Shown here piece by piece: positions 1-5,808 of a stretch of DNA of 7,653 bases. The notes under the pieces were generated by a model. That model made no database searches and was not told where the DNA came from. It saw only the letters and a program-made list of their open reading frames with translations. The stretch's first letter is position 1. Each line of letters starts with the position of its first letter. Origin of the DNA: Roseobacter sp. (GTDB lineage Bacteria; Pseudomonadota; Alphaproteobacteria; Rhodobacterales; Rhodobacteraceae); NCBI GenBank assembly GCA_024636425.1, contig JAGXHB010000250.1:1-7653 (forward strand), written 5' to 3'. The translations under genes and the position numbers were made by a program.

Positions 1-2127
1 GGCAAAGGCAAAGGCTGTCGACACGCCCGGATGCGCCAGCACAATCTCCTCGGCCTGTTTCATGATCGCGTCTTTTTCGGTTAGCGACAGGTTGCCGCGC
101 GCCAGCACATAGACGATTGCCTGTTCGGGTTCGGATTCGACGAAAAACTCCACCCCTTTGGAATTGTTGCCGAAAAAGATCACTGTGGTCCCGACAAAGA
201 CGAACACCACCCCCGCCACGACCAGCGGCATGACCGGATTCCCCGCAATGATCTCGATGACTCGCCCGAACGTCGAACGCCGATAGCCTGCATGGATGAC
301 ATCGGGTTTCCTGCGGAAGATCCGAGACGTGATCCAAGCGCCACCGCGTCCCAAACGGGTGAACAGTGCAAAAAAGCTCAGCAGTCCCAGCATCGCACCG
401 GAAAGACCGATGGCGACCAAAGCACAAAGGGCTGCAACGCAGGCAAAGACCACGGCAAAAACCGGCACCACCGACCCCAGAATATCAAGCCCGTCCATCG
501 CCGCGAATTGCGCCGAAATCACTGCGAAAAGCGGCTGCATCAACGCCATAGGGAGCGCGATCATGGCGACAGCGAGGGGAAACAACAGCAGATGCAGGTA
601 AAGGCGCTGCCCCGCAATCGCGTGCATGTTTTCGGCCATCCAGCGTTCAAGGCGCCCCGTGACACCGCCCAGAACAGGCAGATATACCAACGCGACCACC
701 AGCGAGGCGGACAGAACGAAGATCAGCGTGACGGGCAGCATCCCCATGAATTCGCCCGGTACTCCAGGCCAGAACAGCATCGGCAAGAAGGCGCAAAGCG
801 TCGTCGCGGTGGAGGAGATGATAGGCCAGAACATGCGCTTTGCCGCTTCGACATAGGCGCTCATCGGGCCTTCGCCTTGCTGCTGGCGCGCGTCGGCATA
901 TTCGACCACAACAATAGCTCCGTCCACCAACATGCCCACGGCCAGAATAAGACCGAACATCACGATATTGCTGATCGAAATACCCATGAGCGCCAGAAAG
1001 GCGAAACACAAAAGGAATGAGGTCGGGATCGCAAAACCCACCAACAATGCGGCGCGGATGCCAAGGGCAGCAAGCACGACGATCATCACCAGCGCCACGG
1101 CGGTAAAGACCGACCCCAGAAGCTGTTGCACCATGCTGTCCACGATGCGGCTTTGGTCGTTCGATGTGCCGACAGTCACCGCAGCTTTCAACCCGTCGGG
1201 CCAAGTGGCGCTTTGCTCGGCCACCACTTCCTTGACGCGGGTGGAGGTGTCGATCAGATTGAACCCCTTGCGCTTGACCACTTGCAGGGCAAGCGTCTTT
1301 TCACCGTTGAAACGTGCGGTGCCTTCGCGGTCTTCAAACGTCAGATTGATGGTCGCCAGATCGCCGAGTGTCACAACACGGTCACCGTTTGTCTTGACGG
1401 GCAGGTCATAAACATCCCGCGGCTGGTCAAACGAGGAGGGGATCTTGACCGCGAAACTGCCCTGCTCGGACTGGATTTCACCGGCTGCGATCAGCTGGTT
1501 GTTGTTCTGCACCACATTGATCAATTCGCCAGCGGTGACGTCATACGCCTCCAGCCGCAACGGGTCGATCAGCACCTCGAGCATTTCATCACGGTCGCCT
1601 GCAAGCCCGGCTTCGAGCACAGCATCAATCCCCTCAAGCTCGTCCTGAAGCTCGCGCGCGACGCGGGCCATGGTGCGTTCGGGCACAGGGCCGGTCAGGT
1701 TGACGATGATGATGGGAAATTCGGAAAAGTTGATTTCATTGATGGAGTACTTCTCGAAGCCGTCGGGGAAATTGGCTTCTGCCGTGCTCATCGCGTCGCG
1801 GACATCGGCCATAATCTTGGACTTGTCCCATCCAAATTCGAACTCGAGGGCTACAGACGCATAGTTTTCCGCCGCAACGCCCGACATCTTCTTCAGGCCG
1901 TCCAGATCAGAAAGTTCGGTCTCCATTGGCTTGACCAGCAAGGTTTCGCTGTCCGCCGCCGAAATACCGGGGAAAGGCACTGACACGAACAGCGCCGGAA
2001 TTTCGATGTCGGGTTCGCCCTCTTTTGGCAGCGTCGAATAGGCATAGCCGCCCACCACGATGCTCAGCAGAATAAAGGCCATGACCATACGGGCACGGCC
2101 CGCAGCCCAATCGACGATCCCGCTCAT
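1..2127 (-). CDS. RND efflux transporter, inner-membrane permease subunit (3' end outside window)
   Basis: Proton-driven inner-membrane pump of the RND superfamily (AcrB/MexB-like), which would export drugs or other amphiphiles with the adaptor encoded just upstream and an outer-membrane channel not seen here. The frame is open from the ATG at 2127 to base 1, giving 709 residues with no stop. Reading order: TM1 about 14-33; periplasmic porter region about 34-335, including the typical LPKEGEPDIEIP stretch after TM1; TM2 about 337-356, TM3 359-379, TM4 388-408 with LVDGAIVVVE (D402, G403), TM5 433-455, TM6 463-487; then TM7 about 630-652 and the start of the second porter half. Two features are odd. 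Position 403 is Gly where AcrB has the second relay Asp. The TM6-TM7 interval is about 90 residues longer than in AcrB and strongly hydrophobic. The start overlaps the adaptor stop, and GGGAG (2136-2140) lies 8 nt upstream. The RND assignment is secure; the substrate cannot be told. Confidence 0.93.
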   Translation of the reverse strand, partial: MSGIVDWAAGRARMVMAFILLSIVVGGYAYSTLPKEGEPDIEIPALFVSVPFPGISAADSETLLVKPMETELSDLDGLKKMSGVAAENYASVALEFEFGWDKSKIMADVRDAMSTAEANFPDGFEKYSINEINFSEFPIIIVNLTGPVPERTMARVARELQDELEGIDAVLEAGLAGDRDEMLEVLIDPLRLEAYDVTAGELINVVQNNNQLIAAGEIQSEQGSFAVKIPSSFDQPRDVYDLPVKTNGDRVVTLGDLATINLTFEDREGTARFNGEKTLALQVVKRKGFNLIDTSTRVKEVVAEQSATWPDGLKAAVTVGTSNDQSRIVDSMVQQLLGSVFTAVALVMIVVLAALGIRAALLVGFAIPTSFLLCFAFLALMGISISNIVMFGLILAVGMLVDGAIVVVEYADARQQQGEGPMSAYVEAAKRMFWPIISSTATTLCAFLPMLFWPGVPGEFMGMLPVTLIFVLSASLVVALVYLPVLGGVTGRLERWMAENMHAIAGQRLYLHLLLFPLAVAMIALPMALMQPLFAVISAQFAAMDGLDILGSVVPVFAVVFACVAALCALVAIGLSGAMLGLLSFFALFTRLGRGGAWITSRIFRRKPDVIHAGYRRSTFGRVIEIIAGNPVMPLVVAGVVFVFVGTTVIFFGNNSKGVEFFVESEPEQAIVYVLARGNLSLTEKDAIMKQAEEIVLAHPGVSTAFAFA
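2124..2127 (-). other. ATGA stop/start overlap joining adaptor and pump genes
   Basis: The TGA of the adaptor gene (2126-2124) and the ATG of the pump gene (2127-2125) share bases in an ATGA overlap. A good Shine-Dalgarno sequence, GGGAG at 2136-2140, sits inside the adaptor's last codons. This arrangement typically means one mRNA and translational coupling. It also fixes the pump start. Confidence 0.9.
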
Positions 2128-3362
2128 TGCGTGGTCTCCCGGTAGGTCGGGTCGACGGTAACACCGGCGGTGACATATTCCTGACCCAGCACAATGACAT
2201 TTGCGTTTGTGGGCAGCCCCGTGGTCCAGATGCCCTGCGGGGTGTCGCGCACGATCTGCACAGGGCTGAATGAGACCAGATTTGCGTCGTCAATCAGGCG
2301 CACCCCCAAAGTGCCGTCATCGTTCAGCGTCAGCGCGGATTGCGGCAGCAGATGCGCATCGACCCCGGCAGAGGCGATGGCGATTTCGGCTGTCTGGCCG
2401 TCGCGGATGGTCAGATCAGGGTTTGGGACGTCGATTTCGATCCGAAAGGTCCGTGTGGACGGGTCAGACGCGCGCGAGATAAACGTAACCTCGCCCCCGA
2501 TCTGACGGTCGCCCGCTGCCAGACGCGCGCGCGCTTGCGCGCCAAGCGTGACACGGTCCACTTCGGTTTCAGGCACGAACCCCACCAGCTTGATCGGATC
2601 AAGCTGGATCACCCGAGCGCAAAGCGATCCGGGTTGCAGCAAACTGCCAAGCTCTGCCGTGTCGCTTTCCAGCATCCCGGCAAACGGGGCTTTCAGGGTC
2701 AAGCGGTCAAGTTCTGCCTGCGTGCCGGCCACCGCAGCCTCTGCGGCCTCGATCCCTGATCTGGCGGCGTTCAGCCCTGCTTCGGCTGAACTCAAGCCGG
2801 CGCGCGCGGCGGCAACCGCTGCCTGCGCGGTGGCAATCTGGGTTTGCGATGAAAACCCGCCTTCGCCAAGCTTGGAGGCGGCGTTGAACTTGATCGACGC
2901 CTCTTCCAGCCGTGCTTCCGCTTCGACAACGCGTGATTCCGCTTCTGGCACACGCGACTCGGCCTCGGCGCGGCGGGCCTCGGCTTCCTTCTGGGCGGCA
3001 CCCCGCGTGCCGGCATCCAGCGCGCAAAGCGTGTCGCCAGCACTGACGGTGGCCCCCTTGCGCAGCGGGGGCGAGGCGACGACAGCCGAGGTTTCGGCCT
3101 GCACCGCTACTTCGCGGGCGGCGGCGGTCTGACCTCTCACGATCACGACAGAATCAAGGGGCCTTGCCACGCTGCGCTGCACGACAACCTTGACCAGCCC
3201 CGGATCCGCGACTTGCGATTCCACCGCAGGGGCTGGTTCGGCAGCGGTGGGTGTCACCTCGGTTGCAACGCCCGCCATGTCATAAAGCATAGGCCGTTCG
3301 AAGATTGCGAGGTACATCAGGGCTGAAACGGCTATGGCTGCAAGGATCGGAAAGATGCGCAT
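2124..3362 (-). CDS. RND efflux periplasmic adaptor (membrane fusion protein, HlyD/AcrA family)
   Basis: Periplasmic adaptor that would bridge the RND pump encoded downstream to an outer-membrane channel. The protein has 412 residues, a usual length. The N-terminus (about 4-20) is a hydrophobic anchor without a lipobox Cys, so it is probably a membrane-anchored rather than a lipidated adaptor. A Pro/Ala-rich linker (about 32-54) follows. The first lipoyl half is near 88-118. An alpha-hairpin of two coiled-coil helices (about 120-163 and 176-220) meets at a Gly-rich turn near 165-172; the first helix contains three heptads (AEAESRV, PEAESRV, VEAEARL at 132-152). The second lipoyl half starts at LTLKAPFAG (221-229), and beta-barrel and membrane-proximal domains run to the C-terminus. 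The only cysteines, C113 and C248, occupy matching places in the two lipoyl halves. AGAGG (3369-3373 on the plus strand as CCTCT) lies 6 nt before the ATG, supporting this start. First gene of the efflux operon. Confidence 0.92.
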   Translation of the reverse strand: MRIFPILAAIAVSALMYLAIFERPMLYDMAGVATEVTPTAAEPAPAVESQVADPGLVKVVVQRSVARPLDSVVIVRGQTAAAREVAVQAETSAVVASPPLRKGATVSAGDTLCALDAGTRGAAQKEAEARRAEAESRVPEAESRVVEAEARLEEASIKFNAASKLGEGGFSSQTQIATAQAAVAAARAGLSSAEAGLNAARSGIEAAEAAVAGTQAELDRLTLKAPFAGMLESDTAELGSLLQPGSLCARVIQLDPIKLVGFVPETEVDRVTLGAQARARLAAGDRQIGGEVTFISRASDPSTRTFRIEIDVPNPDLTIRDGQTAEIAIASAGVDAHLLPQSALTLNDDGTLGVRLIDDANLVSFSPVQIVRDTPQGIWTTGLPTNANVIVLGQEYVTAGVTVDPTYRETTQ

Positions 3363-3403
3363 TCTATGCCTCTGGTCTGGTGCTGCGACGGGAACCGGCC
3401 CGC

Positions 3404-3432
3404 TGTATATGTCATCGGTTATGTAATCGAAA
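3404..3432 (-). promoter_or_regulatory. Weak candidate sigma-70 promoter for the efflux operon
   Basis: On the minus strand, TTTCGA (3432-3427) and TATACA (3409-3404) are separated by 17 bases and lie some 42 bases upstream of the adaptor ATG. The -10 matches consensus at 4 of 6 positions, the -35 at only 3 of 6. It lies directly downstream of the inverted repeat at 3435-3456, as a repressor-controlled promoter might. The call rests on spacing and position more than on motif strength. Confidence 0.27.
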
Positions 3433-3434
3433 AC

Positions 3435-3456
3435 AACTGAACTGCATAGTTTAGTT
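3435..3456. promoter_or_regulatory. Inverted repeat, candidate TetR-family operator
   Basis: The arms AACTGAAC (3435-3442) and GTTTAGTT (3449-3456) are complementary at 7 of 8 positions, around a 6-base spacer whose outermost pair (T3443/A3448) also matches. The repeat lies in the AT-rich part of the control region between the divergent efflux operon and the yfgM-like gene. AT-rich, roughly 20-base palindromes with ACTGAAC/GTTCAGT-like arms are typical of sites bound by TetR/AcrR-type repressors of RND pumps. That a TetR protein binds here is inference; no regulator gene is present in the window. Confidence 0.5.
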
Positions 3457-3523
3457 TACCAAAAAAGTGGTGCCTGCGACGCCTTGGCCCGCAGGGTTGC
3501 AAAAACACTGTGCAGCGAGGCCC

Positions 3524-3552
3524 TTGGCACCATGGCGGCTGCACGCTAAGAC
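3524..3552 (+). promoter_or_regulatory. Candidate sigma-70 promoter for the yfgM-bamB-der operon
   Basis: TTGGCA (3524-3529, 5 of 6 to the -35 consensus) and TAAGAC (3547-3552, 3 of 6 to the -10) have a 17-base spacer. Transcription would start near 3559, leaving a leader of about 26 bases before the ATG at 3585. Alphaproteobacterial -10 elements are often degenerate, so this is plausible but unproven. Confidence 0.35.
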
Positions 3553-3584
3553 GGGCGGCGAATAAGGACGGATCGGACAGGTTT

Positions 3585-4295
3585 ATGAGCGATACAGACA
3601 GTTTTATCGACGAGGTGAATGACGAAGTCCGTCGTGACCGGTTCTATCTGATGCTCAGACGGTACGGCTGGATCGCCATACTTGCGGTCGTGCTGCTTGT
3701 GGCTGGTGCCGCCTGGAACGAATATCGCAAGGCGCAGTCGCGCAATCAGTCCGAGGCGCTTGGCGATGCGATGCTGGCAGCACTTGCCCTTGATGATACG
3801 GCCAGCCGCGCCGACGCGCTGATGGCGATCGAACCTGCCGCGCCGTCATCCGCTGCCGTGCTCGGTTTTCTGACGGCCAACCAGCAGATCGCCGACGGGA
3901 ACACCGACGCGGCCATCCAGACGCTTGACGGGATCGGCCTGAACGGCGAGGTGCCCAGCATCTACCGTCAGATCGCGCAGATGAAATCCATCGCGCTGCA
4001 AGGAACGGAAACACCCGTCGCGGACCGCCGCGTTGCGCTTGAAGGGCTGGCGCAGCCCGGCAATGCCTTGCGACTGCTGGCAGAAGAGCAACTGGCGCTG
4101 ATCGAGATTGAGGAAAACAACACCCAAGGTGCCGTAGACCGCTACCAGTCGATCTTATTGGACGCGGAAGTCACCACAGACTTGCAACAACGCGCCCTAC
4201 AGGTGATTGTGGCGTTGGGCGGCGACCCCAATATGGGTAACGCGGCCCCCGCGGCAGAACCCGAGCAGATGATGCCGGCAGGGACAGACAATTAA
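3585..4295 (+). CDS. YfgM-like membrane-anchored tetratricopeptide-repeat protein
   Basis: Predicted single-pass inner-membrane protein of 236 residues with a periplasmic TPR-like domain. The N-terminus (1-26) is charged (SDTDSFIDEVNDEVRRDRF), followed by one membrane span at about 27-45 (YGWIAILAVVLLVAGAAW). The rest is Ala/Leu-rich helical pairs typical of TPR folds (about 50-212) and a Pro/Met/Ala-rich tail. E. coli YfgM is of similar design, binds the SecYEG translocon and PpiD, and is thought to help hand secreted proteins to periplasmic chaperones. A similar role here is inferred from fold and gene order, since bamB and der follow as in E. coli. The frame could start earlier at GTG 3510, but the ATG at 3585 is preferred because the family usually begins with this acidic stretch. 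The only nearby ribosome-binding signals are weak (AAGGA at 3564-3568, and GGACAGG at 3575-3581 very close to the start). Confidence 0.83.
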   Translation: MSDTDSFIDEVNDEVRRDRFYLMLRRYGWIAILAVVLLVAGAAWNEYRKAQSRNQSEALGDAMLAALALDDTASRADALMAIEPAAPSSAAVLGFLTANQQIADGNTDAAIQTLDGIGLNGEVPSIYRQIAQMKSIALQGTETPVADRRVALEGLAQPGNALRLLAEEQLALIEIEENNTQGAVDRYQSILLDAEVTTDLQQRALQVIVALGGDPNMGNAAPAAEPEQMMPAGTDN

Positions 4296-4351
4296 GACCG
4301 TCGCGCGACGCGTCCGGTGACACGAGAGTAAAGAGCAAAGCGAGCAGGGCC

Positions 4352-5758
4352 ATGACCAATCTCCACAGCACCTTTTGCGGCACGCAAGCACCCTCGCGGC
4401 GCGCACCCGGCTTGCCGTCTGCGGGACGCGCGAAACTGGGGATCGGGGCCATGGTCGCGGCGCTGGTCCTGTCTGCATGCTCTGAACCGCAGGTGATTCT
4501 GCCGGGTGAGCGTCAGGACATCCGGTCTGTGCTGCAATCGGATGACGGTTTCGACGCACCTACCGATCTGGCAGTGCCGGCCAACACGTCGCGTGCGATC
4601 TCGCTCCCGCCAGCCAGCAACAATGCAAGCTGGCCGCAATCCGTGGGCACCCCAAGCACGCGCACCGGCAACGCCGCTCTCAGCGCTGCGCCGCGCCTGG
4701 CCTGGAGCGCGGATGTCGGTTCAGGCGACAGTCGCAAGCAGCGCATCACCGCAGCGCCGGTGGTGTCGGGCGGACGCGTCTTTACCATCGATTCCGGCGC
4801 GCAGGTCGTTGCAACCTCGACCTCCGGCGCGACATTGTGGACGCGTGACCTGACGCCTGCCAGTGACGCGCAGGGCGACGCGACAGGGGGCGGGCTCGCT
4901 GTTGATGGCAACACGCTCTATGTCTCGCTTGGCTTTGGCACAGTGACAGCACTTGATGTCGACAGTGGCGGTACAAGATGGACGCAGGAGATTGACGCGA
5001 CAGGGTCGGGTGCACCGACTGTTTACGGCGATCTGGTCTATTTCACCTCCGGCGATGATCTGGGGTGGGCGCTGAACAAAAGCGACGGCCGCATCCAGTG
5101 GCAGACCGGCTCCAGCACCAGCGTCAACAACGTGCTTGGCGCACCGTCTCCCGCGATCAGCCCCGATATCGCCGTGCTGGCCTTCGGCTCGGGCGAAGTG
5201 CAAGGCCTGTTCCGTCAAGGCGGCCTTGACCGTTGGAATGCATCAGTTGTCGGCAAACGCCCCGGACGGGCCTTGGCCAACATTTCGGATGTGACCAGCG
5301 GGCCGGTGATTTCCGGCGATACGGTCTACGTCGGCAACCAGTCCGGCCGTCTGACCGCGTTGAGCCTGGGTGGCGGTGATCGCAAATGGACAGCGCGCGA
5401 GGGCGCGATTGGCCCCGTCTGGCCCGCAGGCGACAGCATTTTCGTGATTACCGATCTGAACGAACTGGTCCGGCTTGATGCAGCCACGGGCCAACGTATC
5501 TGGGGCACGCCGCTGCCCAATTTTGTCAAGGACCGGCCAAAACGCCAATCCGAAGTCTTTGCACATTATGGTCCGATCATGGCCGGGGGCCGCGTGATTA
5601 TCGCGTCCAACGACGGCACGCTGCGCAGCTTTGACCCGACGAATGGCGCGCTTGTAGGCAGCACCGAAGTGCCCGGTGGCGCGACCACACCGCCTGTCGT
5701 GGCAGGCGGGACGCTTTACGTCGTGTCGACCAAAGGGCAATTGCACGCTTTCCGTTGA
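4352..5758 (+). CDS. bamB: Outer-membrane protein assembly factor BamB (PQQ-like beta-propeller lipoprotein)
   Basis: Lipoprotein component of the BAM complex, which inserts beta-barrel proteins in the outer membrane; it is expected on the inner face of that membrane. The protein has 468 residues, longer than E. coli BamB (about 390). A hydrophobic segment at 31-42 ends in the lipobox LSAC, with C43 as the lipidated residue. A low-complexity linker (about 50-110) leads into a WD-like eight-bladed propeller (about 115-468). Recurring PQQ-type blade motifs are visible: ATLWTRDL (160-167), GTRWTQEI (207-214), GRIQWQTG (246-253), DRKWTARE (343-350), GQRIWGTP (380-387). The n-region is long and basic (RR at 16-17, R26, K28) and no clear ribosome-binding site precedes the ATG. 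An internal start at TTG 4412 is possible; ATG 4451 would leave too short a signal peptide. Its place between the yfgM-like gene and der supports BamB over a generic PQQ-repeat protein. Confidence 0.88.
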   Translation: MTNLHSTFCGTQAPSRRAPGLPSAGRAKLGIGAMVAALVLSACSEPQVILPGERQDIRSVLQSDDGFDAPTDLAVPANTSRAISLPPASNNASWPQSVGTPSTRTGNAALSAAPRLAWSADVGSGDSRKQRITAAPVVSGGRVFTIDSGAQVVATSTSGATLWTRDLTPASDAQGDATGGGLAVDGNTLYVSLGFGTVTALDVDSGGTRWTQEIDATGSGAPTVYGDLVYFTSGDDLGWALNKSDGRIQWQTGSSTSVNNVLGAPSPAISPDIAVLAFGSGEVQGLFRQGGLDRWNASVVGKRPGRALANISDVTSGPVISGDTVYVGNQSGRLTALSLGGGDRKWTAREGAIGPVWPAGDSIFVITDLNELVRLDAATGQRIWGTPLPNFVKDRPKRQSEVFAHYGPIMAGGRVIIASNDGTLRSFDPTNGALVGSTEVPGGATTPPVVAGGTLYVVSTKGQLHAFR

Positions 5759-5808
5759 CACCCAAATAGGCTAAAGCGCGGGCTTGACCTGATGTTCGGA
5801 GCCTATCC

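Noticed and set aside
292..1020. Plus-strand open frame of 242 codons opposite the RND pump gene
   Set aside because: Its product is a His/Gln/Arg-rich, domain-free string, and the opposite strand encodes a clear RND pump over the same bases; it is a GC-rich shadow frame.
1126..1983. Plus-strand open frame of 285 codons opposite the RND pump gene
   Set aside because: No recognisable domain; it follows from the codon bias of the pump gene on the other strand.
2906..2968. DNA tandem repeat within the adaptor gene
   Set aside because: The similarity reflects repeated coiled-coil heptads in the protein; at the DNA level the copies are divergent, so it is not a repeat element.
3510..3584. N-terminal extension of the YfgM-like protein from GTG 3510
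   Set aside because: The 25 extra residues look non-protein-like, and the family normally starts with the acidic MSDTDSFIDEV segment; a candidate promoter also lies within this stretch.
4296..4351. TCGCGCGA palindrome in the gap between the yfgM-like gene and bamB
   Set aside because: An 8-base GC palindrome is expected by chance in this base composition; no stem with a U-tract or known motif is present.
4397..4402. Twin-arginine (Tat) signal in the BamB N-terminus
   Set aside because: The RR pair is followed by APG rather than the x-F-L-K consensus, and the segment ends in a standard lipobox; Sec export is more likely.
5771..5788. Small inverted repeat (AAGC/GCTT) between bamB and der, as a possible terminator
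   Set aside because: Only 4 base pairs with no T-run; too weak, and der has no obvious promoter of its own in the 50-base gap.
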